This document shows positions 27,842-36,748 of a stretch of 64,000 nt of DNA, one piece after another; position 1 is the first letter of the stretch, and every line of letters begins with the position of its first letter. The stretch spans positions 62,001 to 126,000 of the forward strand of contig NZ_BMIJ01000008.1 in the NCBI RefSeq assembly GCF_014641945.1, read 5' to 3'. The translations under genes and the position numbers were made by a program. Source of the DNA: Marinobacterium zhoushanense (lineage in GTDB: Bacteria > Pseudomonadota > Gammaproteobacteria > Pseudomonadales > Balneatricaceae). The notes below the pieces were generated by a model. The model had not been told where the DNA came from and made no database searches. It saw only the letters and a program-made list of their open reading frames with translations.

Positions 27842-27862
27842 ATAAAATCAAGAAATTTATAT

Positions 27863-29029
27863 TTAATCGTTACCAAAAAGATCCCGCGTATAAACCTTTT
27901 CAACTACGTCTTCAATCTCCGTGGTCATGCGGTTAGCGATAATGACGTCACTACTGTTTTTAAATTCAGCCAGGTCGTGAATAACACGAGAGTGGAAAAA
28001 TTCATCCTGTTCCAGCACAGGCTCATACACCACCACTTCAACCCCCTTCGCCTTAATCCGCTTCATCACCCCCTGAATAGCAGACGCACGGAAGTTATCC
28101 GAGCCACTTTTCATCACCAGACGGTAGATTCCGACGACCTTCGGATTACGCCGTAGTACGGAATCGGCAATGAAGTCCTTACGGGTGGTGTTGGCGTCAA
28201 CGATGGCGCGGATCAGGTTACTGGGGACGTCGGCATAATTGGCGAGAAGCTGCTTGGTGTCTTTCGGTAGGCAGTAACCGCCGTAGCCGAAGGAGGGGTT
28301 GTTGTAGTGGCTACCGATGCGGGGATCCAGGCCTACACCTTCGATGATATGGCGAGTATCCAGGCCGTGGGTTTCGGCGTAGCTGTCGAGCTCGTTGAAG
28401 TAAGCGACACGCATGGCCAGGTAGGTATTGGCGAACAGTTTGATCGCTTCAGCTTCGGTGCTGTCGGTGAACAGGGTCGGTACATCCTGCTTGATCGCCC
28501 CCTGCTGCAACAGGGCAGCAAAGCGTTTTGCGCGCTCGGACTGTTCACCGACGATGATACGGGAGGGGTAGAGGTTATCGTGAAGCGCCTTGCCTTCACG
28601 CAGGAACTCGGGAGAGAAGATGATCTGCTGGGTATTGAACTGCTCGCGCACGCTGGCGGTGTAACCGACCGGCACGGTCGATTTGATCACCATCACCGCA
28701 TCCGGGTTTATCGCCAGCACATCACGGATGACAGCTTCCACACTGTTGGTGTTGAAGTAGTTGGTCTCCGGGTCATAATCCGTTGGCGTCGCGATGACAA
28801 CGAAGTCAGCCCCCTGATACGCACTCTCTTTGTCCAGGGTGGCACGGAAGTTCAGCGTTTTCTCCGCCAGGTACTGCTCGATCTCCACGTCCTCTATCGG
28901 GGACTTGCGATCATTGAGCAGTGCGACCTTCTCTTCGACGATATCGAGCGCCACCACTTCGTTATGCTGGGCAAGAAGGATGGCGTTGGAGAGACCTACA
29001 TAGCCGGTACCGGCAATTGCAATTTTCAC
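27863..29029 (-). CDS. ugd: UDP-glucose 6-dehydrogenase (active-type)
   Basis: Four-electron oxidation of UDP-glucose to UDP-glucuronate (or the GDP-mannose counterpart). 388 aa, typical for the short type. KIAIAGTGYVGLSNAILLAQ (2-21), SPEFLREGKA, IKLFANTYLAMRVAYFNE (catalytic Lys and Asn) and GYGGYCLPKDTKQL with the catalytic Cys at residue 253 (codon 28271-28273). All active-site residues are present, unlike the paralogue at 52205. It starts with GTG and has no strong ribosome site. It is the first gene of module A behind an ops-containing leader. Confidence 0.95.
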   Translation of the reverse strand: MKIAIAGTGYVGLSNAILLAQHNEVVALDIVEEKVALLNDRKSPIEDVEIEQYLAEKTLNFRATLDKESAYQGADFVVIATPTDYDPETNYFNTNSVEAVIRDVLAINPDAVMVIKSTVPVGYTASVREQFNTQQIIFSPEFLREGKALHDNLYPSRIIVGEQSERAKRFAALLQQGAIKQDVPTLFTDSTEAEAIKLFANTYLAMRVAYFNELDSYAETHGLDTRHIIEGVGLDPRIGSHYNNPSFGYGGYCLPKDTKQLLANYADVPSNLIRAIVDANTTRKDFIADSVLRRNPKVVGIYRLVMKSGSDNFRASAIQGVMKRIKAKGVEVVVYEPVLEQDEFFHSRVIHDLAEFKNSSDVIIANRMTTEIEDVVEKVYTRDLFGND

Positions 29030-29122
29030 TGTTCTGTCTTACCCGTTGATCGAGAAGCACCGAACATAGCGCTGACCACCCGACGTTTTACCGCCCGGCA
29101 TTGACCTTTCCTGGTCATCAGA

Positions 29123-29134
29123 CACGCTACCGCC
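29123..29134 (-). promoter_or_regulatory. ops element (RfaH recruitment site) of module A
   Basis: The minus strand reads GGCGGTAGCGTG, an exact ops sequence, 93 nt upstream of the ugd start. Surrounding bases AACCTC/C before and TCTGAT after resemble the copy at 13748-13759. A partial copy, GGGCGGTAAAACG, follows about 40 nt downstream (near 29083-29095). The rfaH gene starts 157 nt away on the other strand. Confidence 0.9.
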
Positions 29135-29217
29135 CGGAGGTTGCCTGTCGGATACTCCCCAAAACCCTGCTTTGGGCCCCCTCTCACAAGGGCACCCCCA
29201 CCAATTTGAACAGGGCG

Positions 29218-29223
29218 ATTCTA
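29218..29223 (-). promoter_or_regulatory. Possible -10 of the ugd leader
   Basis: Minus strand TAGAAT, 5 of 6 matches to TATAAT, about 84 nt upstream of ops. No good -35 hexamer is visible at 16-18 nt. Proposed because the ops must be transcribed and there is little room between it and the divergent rfaH promoter. Confidence 0.25.
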
Positions 29224-29230
29224 CACGACT

Positions 29231-29258
29231 TTGGTTGGCAGCCCTACACGCCTATAAT
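29231..29258 (+). promoter_or_regulatory. Sigma-70 promoter of rfaH
   Basis: TTGGTT at 29231-29236 and a perfect TATAAT at 29253-29258, spaced by 16 nt, 32 nt before the chosen rfaH ATG. It faces away from the ugd leader, so the two transcription units diverge from this 260-nt region. Confidence 0.55.
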
Positions 29259-29290
29259 CCGTACTGGCTTTTCGATTGATTGGGTACAAG

Positions 29291-29785
29291 ATGTCTGGCT
29301 TTCATTGGTATGTCGTGCAATCCAAGCCGGGGCAGGCTGCACGCGCCTGTACCGAGCTTGAGAATCAGGGCTATGACGTTTTTTTCCCTCAAGTCAGCGT
29401 CGAAAAGATCAAGCGCGGAAAACGCGTTGAGCAGATCGAGCCACTGTTTCCCGGCTACCTGTTCATCTACCTGTCGGAAGTTGAGAGCAACTGGCGTCCA
29501 ATTCGTTCCACTCGAGGCGTAGCTCGGATGGTCAGCTTTGGCAACAATCCCGCCATCGTGCCCCACAACGTGGTTGAAGCGTTACGGAGCAAACTGCGCA
29601 GGGACAAAGAACCCGTACATCAGCTGCAAGTGGATCAGAAGGTCGAGATCGCGGAGGGCCCCTTCCGTGGCCTCGACGCAGTCTTTCTGCAGTATGACGG
29701 TGAGCAGCGTGCCTTCCTGCTACTGGAACTGCTGGGACGCTGGCAGAAGCTGTCCGTCGATCTAAAAGATATCAAGGCGCCCTGA
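29291..29785 (+). CDS. rfaH: Transcription antitermination protein RfaH
   Basis: NusG paralogue recruited at ops sites; it suppresses pausing and Rho termination and helps translation of long surface-polysaccharide operons. About 164 aa. It starts SGFHWYVVQSKPGQ, followed by VEKIKRGKRVEQIEPLFPGY, RGVARMVSFGNNPAIVP (RNA-polymerase-binding NTD) and the C-terminal VEIAEGPFRGLDAVFLQYDG and LLLELLGRW segments, closely matching the E. coli layout (162 aa). The ATG at 29291 is preferred over an upstream TTG at 29276. Two ops elements in this window are the obvious targets. Confidence 0.95.
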   Translation: MSGFHWYVVQSKPGQAARACTELENQGYDVFFPQVSVEKIKRGKRVEQIEPLFPGYLFIYLSEVESNWRPIRSTRGVARMVSFGNNPAIVPHNVVEALRSKLRRDKEPVHQLQVDQKVEIAEGPFRGLDAVFLQYDGEQRAFLLLELLGRWQKLSVDLKDIKAP

Positions 29786-29793
29786 GGCGCCTT
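29774..29793 (+). terminator. Perfect hairpin at the end of rfaH
   Basis: AAGGCGCC, loop CTGA, GGCGCCTT: an 8-bp GC-rich stem that includes the rfaH stop codon in its loop. It lies between convergent rfaH and the allophanate hydrolase gene. Neither strand has a clean T-run after it, so it is a weak intrinsic terminator or an mRNA 3'-end stabiliser. Confidence 0.45.
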
Positions 29794-29798
29794 ACATA

Positions 29799-31619
29799 TC
29801 ATGCTTTGGATTTCAGATAGGAACGCCAACCACCAAAGGCTGTTATCTCCTCAGCTCCTTCGAGACCATAGGGCTCACAGATAAAGCCGCTAACGGCGCC
29901 ACCATCGGCCAGACGCACCTTGCCTATACCCAGGGGTGCCGGAATTCCGGTAACGAAGCTGCCAAACTCTGCAGCCGGTATCGACCAGATCTCCACATTG
30001 ATCGCCTCACCCGCTTTGTCATCCAGCACGAGACCCGGACGATAGGGCGGGCCACCCGCAAGCGCATACATGCGATAGACCGGTGCAGTGGTTGTCGTCT
30101 GTTTCAATACCGCCCCGCGTTCGGTCAGCTGCCAGTTCAGCGGCAGCCCCTCCAGATGGGCGCCGCAGACCAGGACGTCGATCCAGTCAGGATTGCTTAC
30201 AGGGTTAGTATGAAGACCCTCTTCGTCGGCACTTGCTTCAGTGGCTGGTTCGACACCCAGTGGCAGCGCCAGCCCCCGCTGGATTCGGTTGGCGATCGAC
30301 AGCAACGCACGGTCGCTGAAGTAATTCCCCACTAACGTGATACCAAAAGGCAGGCTTTCATCAGTGAACGCCGTGGGTACCGCCACAGAGGTCATGTCGA
30401 GCAGGTTCATAAAGTTGGTGTAGTATCCAAGCTGGGAGTTGTAGAGGATTGGCTCAGACAACATTTCATCGACGGTAAACAACCGCCCCGCCGTAGGGGT
30501 CAGCAGGCAATCCAGGCCAGCCATCTGCGCCTGGCATTTCTGCTTCAACGCTTCCAGGCGATACTGTGCCTTGAACAGCTCGGTGGCCAGCGGCTTACCC
30601 CCCGGTTCGATGATCGCCCGCACCACCGGGTGGATAGCCCCTGGATTATCGTCGATCAGCGGTTGGCAGGCGATGTAGCGCTCGGACACCCAGGGCCCCT
30701 CGTACAGCAGCAGCGCGGCTTCGTTGAACGGTTCGTAATCGATCTCGACAAACTCCAGCCCCAACCCCCGAAGCTTTTCCAAGGTCTCTTTGTACGCACT
30801 CTCATAACCCTTATCACCGAAGAACTTCAGTTGTGCCTCTGGCATAATGCCGACCTTCAGGGTGCCATCGCGAAAGCCGTAGTGACGGCTCTGGTTAGCA
30901 AAGGGGTTGGCTCGACTATAGCCATCACGCTCATCAAATCCTTCTGCGCACGCCAGCACTTCATTGGCATCATCCGCAGTCAGGGCGAAGATACTGATGC
31001 AGTCCAGGCTGCGGCAGGCCGGTACCAGACCGGTGCTGGATAGCAACCCTCGCGTGGGTTTTAGACCGATCAGGTTGTTAAAGCAGGCGGGCACGCGGCC
31101 GGAACCGGCGGTATCGGTGCCCAGGCTGAAGCTGGCCAGCCCCAGCGCGACCGAGACGGCGGAACCGGCACTGGAGCCGCCACTGATGTAGTCGGGATCG
31201 AAGGCGTTGCGGCCCGGACCATAGGGTGAACGGGTGCCGTTCAAGCCGGTGGCGAACTGGTCCAGGTTGGCCTTGCCTACGGGGATGGCACCGGCATCGA
31301 GCAGCTGCTGCACAACCTGAGCGGATTCACTCGGGGTATAGGCAAACTCGGGACAGCCTGCGGTGGTCGGGATACCGGCCAGATCTATATTGTCCTTGAT
31401 CGCAAAAGGCACGCCCCAGAGCGGATGGCTGTCGATTGCTTTCTGTTCCAGCGCCTCCAGGTAGGGCTGCAGTTCCGCCTCGGTCAGCTGATGAATCCAG
31501 ATATTACGGTCGGTATACTGCGCCGAACGTTCACGAATATCGTCCATCAGTTGAGTTGGTGTCAGGGTACCTGCTGCATAGGCGGCGCGCAGACGCGCAA
31601 TGGTCATATTGCTGCTCAT
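29799..31619 (-). CDS. atzF: Allophanate hydrolase
   Basis: Hydrolyses allophanate to ammonia and CO2, the last step of carboxylase-based urea or guanidine use. About 606 aa. The amidase-signature domain (1-450) has AIKDNIDLAGIPTTAG with the catalytic Lys and YISGGSSAGSAVSVALGL plus GTDTAGSGRVPA with the Ser-cisSer pair. The C-terminal domain (about 465-600) matches the AtzF-type extension (VCGAHLEGLPLN, YALAGGPPYRPGLV). The ATG at 31619 has AAGGAG 6 nt upstream; a longer in-frame start at 31661 would overlap the carboxylase gene and is less likely. It is the last gene of the guanidine operon. Confidence 0.95.
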   Translation of the reverse strand: MSSNMTIARLRAAYAAGTLTPTQLMDDIRERSAQYTDRNIWIHQLTEAELQPYLEALEQKAIDSHPLWGVPFAIKDNIDLAGIPTTAGCPEFAYTPSESAQVVQQLLDAGAIPVGKANLDQFATGLNGTRSPYGPGRNAFDPDYISGGSSAGSAVSVALGLASFSLGTDTAGSGRVPACFNNLIGLKPTRGLLSSTGLVPACRSLDCISIFALTADDANEVLACAEGFDERDGYSRANPFANQSRHYGFRDGTLKVGIMPEAQLKFFGDKGYESAYKETLEKLRGLGLEFVEIDYEPFNEAALLLYEGPWVSERYIACQPLIDDNPGAIHPVVRAIIEPGGKPLATELFKAQYRLEALKQKCQAQMAGLDCLLTPTAGRLFTVDEMLSEPILYNSQLGYYTNFMNLLDMTSVAVPTAFTDESLPFGITLVGNYFSDRALLSIANRIQRGLALPLGVEPATEASADEEGLHTNPVSNPDWIDVLVCGAHLEGLPLNWQLTERGAVLKQTTTTAPVYRMYALAGGPPYRPGLVLDDKAGEAINVEIWSIPAAEFGSFVTGIPAPLGIGKVRLADGGAVSGFICEPYGLEGAEEITAFGGWRSYLKSKA

Positions 31620-31629
31620 ATCGATCTCC

Positions 31630-34600
31630 TTAAACCTGCTCGTCCAGTACAGACTCCTCAATCACCACCAGGGCCTGCCCGGCGTTCACCCTATTGCCCG
31701 CATTCAACAACATGTGGCTCACCACACCGGCACTGGGCGCGTGGATCGGGACCTCCATCTTCATCGACTCCAGAATCATCAGCGCCTGTCCCGCTTCCAC
31801 TGTGTCGCCTACCTTCACCTCGGTCTGCCAGACACTGCCTGAAACTGGGCTATCAACGACCAAACTCTCCTCCGGCCAGCTCTCCTCCTGATCGCTGGTT
31901 TCCAGTTCTTCGGTCTCGAAGATGAACTGTCCGTTGGCGTGCCAGCGCGCCAGCTCCTCTTCAAAAGCGGCATTGCGCTTCGCCTTGAAGCTGTCGATCT
32001 CCACTGCGTTCTGTTCGATAAACCGCTCGTAATCAGACAGCGAGAAGCTCGACTCCTCGATCTTGAGCGGATAACGGCCCTGCGGAAAATCGCGCCGGAT
32101 CGTCTGCAGCTCGTCGTGACTGACCTCGTAGAAGCGGATCTGATCGAAGAAGCGCAGCAGCCAGGGGTTTTCGAACTCCCGGGTCTGGCGATAGCGGTTC
32201 CACATCTGCAGGGTGCGTCCGACGAACTGGTAGCCGCCTGGCCCCTCCATGCCGTAGACGCAGAGGTAGGAACCGCCGATACCAACGGAATTTTCCGCGG
32301 TCCAGGTCCGCGCCGGGTTGTACTTGGTGGTGACCAGACGGTGGCGTGGATCGATCGGTGTCGCCACTGGCGCCCCCAGATAGACATCGCCCAGCCCCAT
32401 CACCAGGTAAGACGCATCGAAAACGACCTTCTTGACCTCATCGATACTCTCCAGCCCGTTGATACGGCGGATAAACTCCAGGTTGCTCGGACTCCAAGGC
32501 GCGTTCTTGCGTACCGACTGGTCATATTTCTCGATCGCCAGACGGCAGGCCACGTCATCCCATGACAGCGGGATATGCACGATGCGCGAGGGTACGGTGA
32601 GCTCGGTCAGCTGTTCGGCCAGCGACCGTTCAGCCTTTTCCAGATGCTCAAGCAGATCGGCGTGATTGAGCTGCTGGGAGTCGAAATGGATCTGCAATGA
32701 ACGGATACCCGGCGTCAGCTCACGCAGACCCGGCAAGCGGTTTTTCTGCAGCCACTGCATCAACGCATGGGCACGAAAACGCAAGCGGACATCCAGTGCC
32801 TGCTCACCATACTCCACCAGCAGGAAGTGATCGCCCGCCGCACGGTAGACGATCTCGTCTCCAAACTTTGAGGCATCCAGGGTTTTCAGAATCGGGGAGG
32901 TAGGCTCCACCGGTTTCCACTCTAAGGTCTGTTCAGTCAAGGAGGCTATCTGCGCCATCTGCGCCCGTTCCAGCGCGACCGCCTGCTCGATGGAAACCGG
33001 CACGAAACGCACCCTGTCTCCTGCCCTGAGCTGGCCCAGCTTCCACAGGTCCGCCGTGATCACCGTGGCGGGACAAACGAAACCGCCCAGAGAGGGACCA
33101 TCCGGCCCCAGGATCACCGGCATATCGCCGGTAAAGTCCACGGTGCCAAAGGCGTAGGCGTTATCGTGAATGTTGGAGGGATGCAGCCCCGCCTCGCCGC
33201 CATCCTTGCGGGCCCAATTCGGTTTCGGGCCGATCAGACGTACGCCGGTGCGGCTCGAGTTGTAGTGGATCCCCCAGTCGGTGGCAAAGAAGGTATCGAT
33301 ATCCTCAGAAGTAAAGAAGTCCGGCGCACCATGGGGGCCGTAGATCACACGCAGTTGCCAGGAGTTGGACAGGGCCGGCTTCAACGCCGCTGGCAGCACA
33401 ACCGGGGATACCGGCTCGGCGGAGGCATCCAGCTTCAGCACGTCGCCGGCACGCAAGGCGCGGCCGTTATGACCACCGAACTGGCCCAGGGTGAAGGTGG
33501 ATTTGGAACCGAGATATTCAGGGCACTGAATACCGCCGCGCACCGCCAGATAGGCACGGACCCCCGCCTCCTTGATCCGCCCCAGACTCAGTTGCTGGCC
33601 CGCTTTAACCTCAACCACCTGCCAGAGCGGCAACGGCTGATCATCCAGCTTGCCCTCAATCTGAGCGCCGGTCAGTACGATCTGGGTGTCACTGGCAAAA
33701 CTCAGCACCGGCCCCTGAAGGGTAATCTCCAGTGCCGCAGCATCCTCTGGGTTCTCAAGCAGGCGGTTGGCCAGACGGAAGGCATAGCTGTCGAATGGGC
33801 CTGAGGGCGGCACACCCACATCCCAATGCCCCATGCGGCCGGGGAAGTCCTGAATCGTCGTTTGCGTCCCCCCCTGGATCACATCGATCCGTGCCGGCTG
33901 ATAGACGAAGCGGTTCAGATAGCGAGTGGTCACTTCCCCCTTGGCCAGCACGTTATCTCGGCTCAACGCACGCAGATAGCCCAGATTGGTTTCACTGCCG
34001 TAGAGTCGCGTATCGTCCAGCGTCTGCTGCAGCTTGGCCAGCGCAGCATCACGATCCTCGGCATGCACGATTACCTTGGCCAGCATTGGGTCGAAAAACG
34101 GCGGCACATCGATGCCGGACTCGATCCAGTGGTCGATGCGCACCCCCTCACCTTCCGGGAACCCCACCTCGGTCAAGAGGCCTGCGCAGGGCTGGAAACC
34201 CTTGTAGGGATCTTCGGCGTAGAGGCGTACCTGTATTGCATGACCGCCTGGATTAAGAGCGGCACGTTTGTCATCCAGCGCCAGCGCCTCACCTGCGGCC
34301 TGACGCAGCATCCACTCGACCAGATCTACACCGTAGACCTCCTCGGTCACGCCGTGCTCCACCTGCAGTCGGGTATTTACCTCAAGGAAGTAGAAAGCGT
34401 CGGTGTCGGCATCGTAGATAAACTCCACGGTACCGGCGTTGCGGTAGCTGACACTGGAGAGCAGTTTTTCGGCGGTGGTGTGCAGCTCGACGCGCACCTC
34501 ATCGCTCAGATTGGGCGCCGGGCACTCCTCCACCACCTTCTGATTGCGGCGCTGGCTGGAACAGTCGCGCTCGCCCAATGCCAGCGCACTGCCCTGACCA

Positions 34601-35244
34601 TCGCCAAACACCTGCACCTCGATATGGCGAGCCCGCTTGATAAACTTCTCCAGAAACACACCATCGTCGGCAAAGTTGCTGGCTCCCAGGCGTTTGACGC
34701 TGTCGAAGGCGCCGACCAGTTCCGCTTCGTCATGGCACAGCTGCATGCCGATACCGCCGCCACCGGCGGTGCTCTTCAGCATCACCGGATAGCCGATCCG
34801 TGCCGCCTCGCGCTTAGCTGCGTCAAGATCGGTCAGCAGATCAGAGCCGGGCAGCAGCGGCACACCGGCGTTAAGCGCCAACTCACGCGCCCGGTGCTTA
34901 AGGCCAAACGCCTGCATCTGCTCAGGCGTCGGGCCGACAAAGGCGATACCCGCCGCCTCGCAGCGACCCACGAAGCTGGCGTTCTCGCTGAGGAAACCGT
35001 AACCGGGATGGATCGCCTGGGCACCACTCTCAGCCACGATCTGCAGCAGGCGCTCCACATTCAGGTAGGTATCGGCGGCACCGCCCTCGCCCAGACAATA
35101 CGCCTCATCAGCCAGGCGCACGTGCAGGCTGTCGGCATCACAGTCGGCATAGACGGCGACCGAACCGATACCGAGGCGCTTGAGGGTACGAATAATGCGG
35201 GTGGCAATGGCACCGCGGTTGGCAATCAGAACTTTGGTAAACAT
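31630..35244 (-). CDS. Biotin-dependent guanidine (urea-type) carboxylase
   Basis: About 1204 aa. Biotin carboxylase 1-450 (KVLIANRGAIATRII, KSTAGGGGIGMQL, EVNTRLQVEHGVTEE), AHS2/AHS1 carboxyltransferase domains (about 470-1060: GHWDVGVPPSGPFDSYAFRL, YKNPARTW-like KYNPARTW) and C-terminal biotinyl domain with ILESMKMEVPI. Traditionally annotated urea carboxylase; the guanidine-I riboswitch and two DUF1989 genes upstream make guanidine the likely substrate, giving carboxyguanidine. The pocket segment reads FDASY (Asp codon 32416-32418) where, from memory, true urea carboxylases have Asn. The start is placed at MFTKVLIANRG; an upstream in-frame start at 35286 is improbable. Confidence 0.93.
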   Translation of the reverse strand: MFTKVLIANRGAIATRIIRTLKRLGIGSVAVYADCDADSLHVRLADEAYCLGEGGAADTYLNVERLLQIVAESGAQAIHPGYGFLSENASFVGRCEAAGIAFVGPTPEQMQAFGLKHRARELALNAGVPLLPGSDLLTDLDAAKREAARIGYPVMLKSTAGGGGIGMQLCHDEAELVGAFDSVKRLGASNFADDGVFLEKFIKRARHIEVQVFGDGQGSALALGERDCSSQRRNQKVVEECPAPNLSDEVRVELHTTAEKLLSSVSYRNAGTVEFIYDADTDAFYFLEVNTRLQVEHGVTEEVYGVDLVEWMLRQAAGEALALDDKRAALNPGGHAIQVRLYAEDPYKGFQPCAGLLTEVGFPEGEGVRIDHWIESGIDVPPFFDPMLAKVIVHAEDRDAALAKLQQTLDDTRLYGSETNLGYLRALSRDNVLAKGEVTTRYLNRFVYQPARIDVIQGGTQTTIQDFPGRMGHWDVGVPPSGPFDSYAFRLANRLLENPEDAAALEITLQGPVLSFASDTQIVLTGAQIEGKLDDQPLPLWQVVEVKAGQQLSLGRIKEAGVRAYLAVRGGIQCPEYLGSKSTFTLGQFGGHNGRALRAGDVLKLDASAEPVSPVVLPAALKPALSNSWQLRVIYGPHGAPDFFTSEDIDTFFATDWGIHYNSSRTGVRLIGPKPNWARKDGGEAGLHPSNIHDNAYAFGTVDFTGDMPVILGPDGPSLGGFVCPATVITADLWKLGQLRAGDRVRFVPVSIEQAVALERAQMAQIASLTEQTLEWKPVEPTSPILKTLDASKFGDEIVYRAAGDHFLLVEYGEQALDVRLRFRAHALMQWLQKNRLPGLRELTPGIRSLQIHFDSQQLNHADLLEHLEKAERSLAEQLTELTVPSRIVHIPLSWDDVACRLAIEKYDQSVRKNAPWSPSNLEFIRRINGLESIDEVKKVVFDASYLVMGLGDVYLGAPVATPIDPRHRLVTTKYNPARTWTAENSVGIGGSYLCVYGMEGPGGYQFVGRTLQMWNRYRQTREFENPWLLRFFDQIRFYEVSHDELQTIRRDFPQGRYPLKIEESSFSLSDYERFIEQNAVEIDSFKAKRNAAFEEELARWHANGQFIFETEELETSDQEESWPEESLVVDSPVSGSVWQTEVKVGDTVEAGQALMILESMKMEVPIHAPSAGVVSHMLLNAGNRVNAGQALVVIEESVLDEQV

Positions 35245-35319
35245 GGTCAAAACCCTGATGCGGGTCGTCCCGCTTTTTGATTTCAACAGTGGTCGTCCAC
35301 TGAGGGGCTTGCGTCGATA

Positions 35320-35961
35320 TCAGTTATCCCAAACGATCAGCTCGACCGGCGTTGGGTTATAGCCATTGCAGGGGTTGTTCAGCTGCGGACAGTTGGAGAT
35401 CAGCACCACCACATCCATCAACGCGGTCAGTTCCACGTACTTGCCCGGCGCGGAGATGCCGTCTTCAAAGGTCAGTCCGCCCTCTTCCGTTACCGGCACG
35501 TTCATGAAGAAGTTGATGTTGTGGCTGATATCGCGCTTCTCGATGCCGTACTCCGGGTGCTCGGCGATCGCCAGCATCCAGCTGTCGCGGCAGGCGTGCA
35601 TGCAGCGCTTCTCCAGGTCGTAGCGCACGGTGTTGCTCTCGGTGGCGCAGGCGCCGCCAAGGGTGTCGTGTCGACCACAGGTGTCGGCCACGATCTCCAA
35701 CATCGGGGTGTTATCGTTGGAGCGCAGCACCGAACCGGTGGTCAGGTAGACGTTACCCTGCTCGCGGATGGTATCCATCGCACTGTAGCGCTCACTCGGG
35801 TCTGCCGCGCTGTAGAACAGGGTATCGGCGGCCTGATTCCCCTCCAGATCGAGGATGCGCAGGGTCTGGCCCGCTTTGACGGTGCCGATGTAGTAGTCGC
35901 CGGCATCGATCGTGGTGCGGGAAACAGCCTGCTCCGGCTGGCGTGTACTTTCGGTCAGCAT
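35320..35961 (-). CDS. Carboxyguanidine deiminase subunit (DUF1989, UAAP2-like)
   Basis: 213-aa DUF1989 protein, long called urea carboxylase-associated protein 2. Two such proteins form the CgdAB deiminase, which turns carboxyguanidine into allophanate. Motifs: LEGNQAADTLFYSA, DTIREQGNVYLTTGSVLRSN, VADTCGRHDTLGGACA (likely zinc-ligand Cys/His), HACRDSWMLA, NINFFMNVPV, CPQLNNPCNGYNPTP. The ATG at 35961 has AAGGAG 6 nt upstream. It ends about 75 nt before the carboxylase start. Which of CgdA or CgdB it is cannot be told from here. Confidence 0.88.
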   Translation of the reverse strand: MLTESTRQPEQAVSRTTIDAGDYYIGTVKAGQTLRILDLEGNQAADTLFYSAADPSERYSAMDTIREQGNVYLTTGSVLRSNDNTPMLEIVADTCGRHDTLGGACATESNTVRYDLEKRCMHACRDSWMLAIAEHPEYGIEKRDISHNINFFMNVPVTEEGGLTFEDGISAPGKYVELTALMDVVVLISNCPQLNNPCNGYNPTPVELIVWDN

Positions 35962-35971
35962 GGCGCTCTCC

Positions 35972-36688
35972 TTATCTGCCCAGGTGGTACAGGGCATTGT
36001 TCTGGAATCCGCGTCGATTTTCCGGGCGGAAGTTCAGGCAGTAGTCGTCATCGGCGACCGGTTCCGCCTCGCCCAGCTCGATCCGTACCGGCTTGCGGGG
36101 ATACTCGGCAGCGGTGCTAAGCGGATGGGGGCAGGTGTGCAGCAGCACCAGGGTGTCCATCTCGAAGCGCAGCGTCACGCTGCTCCCCGCTGCGCTATGC
36201 CCCTCGACCAGCGCCATATTGCCCTCGGCATCGGTGCCCACCTTGCTGAACCAGTTGATATTGGCCGCCGTGTCGGCACGGCCCAGCCCGTATTTGGCCA
36301 GCTCCACCAGAAAGGCGTCATAGCCGTTCTGGTGCCAGTCGTTGCGGTCGTTCTGGTAGTCACGCTTGCCCCAGCGCGCGGCGACCTGATCGGCATGGCT
36401 GTTACCGCAGACCGTTTCATGCCAGCCCAGACTGTCCTCGACGATGGAGGCAAAGATGCGCCCCATATCGGAGTAGAGGCAGTTGCCCCGGGTCAGCTTG
36501 AAGGTGTGCTGGCATTTCAGCGTATCGGGAGCGTTGTAGCGCTCGAGCAGGTTTTCCGGGTTGTAGAACAGCATGCCGACGTTTGCGCCACCGACGATAT
36601 CGGTCAGCCGCATCAGCGTGCCCTTGCGCAGCCGCAGCGACCAGTGGCCGCCCGGTGCGATCTCTGTTGTGTATTGGATCTCGTTCAT
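35972..36688 (-). CDS. Carboxyguanidine deiminase subunit (DUF1989, UAAP1-like)
   Basis: 238-aa DUF1989 protein, partner of the downstream paralogue. Motifs: APGGHWSLRLRKGTLMRLTD, GMLFYNPENLLERYNAPDT, TRGNCLYSDMGRIFASIVED, GWHETVCGNSHADQ (putative metal ligands), NINWFSKVGTDAEGNM and HTCPHPL. The start at 36688 is chosen because GAAGGA precedes it; the next in-frame start is only six codons upstream. Gene order ABC transporter - DUF1989 pair - carboxylase - allophanate hydrolase is the standard guanidine operon. Confidence 0.88.
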   Translation of the reverse strand: MNEIQYTTEIAPGGHWSLRLRKGTLMRLTDIVGGANVGMLFYNPENLLERYNAPDTLKCQHTFKLTRGNCLYSDMGRIFASIVEDSLGWHETVCGNSHADQVAARWGKRDYQNDRNDWHQNGYDAFLVELAKYGLGRADTAANINWFSKVGTDAEGNMALVEGHSAAGSSVTLRFEMDTLVLLHTCPHPLSTAAEYPRKPVRIELGEAEPVADDDYCLNFRPENRRGFQNNALYHLGR

Positions 36689-36748
36689 CTCTTGTTTCCT
36701 TCTCAACCTCGGTTCAGACGGTATTTCAACGCTTTGCCTTTATGCCGC

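Noticed and set aside
33826..35280. Long plus-strand open frame (about 484 codons) opposite the guanidine carboxylase
   Set aside because: It is antisense to strongly conserved biotin-carboxylase sequence, has no recognised domain and is rich in His/Gln, as expected of a shadow frame in GC-rich DNA.
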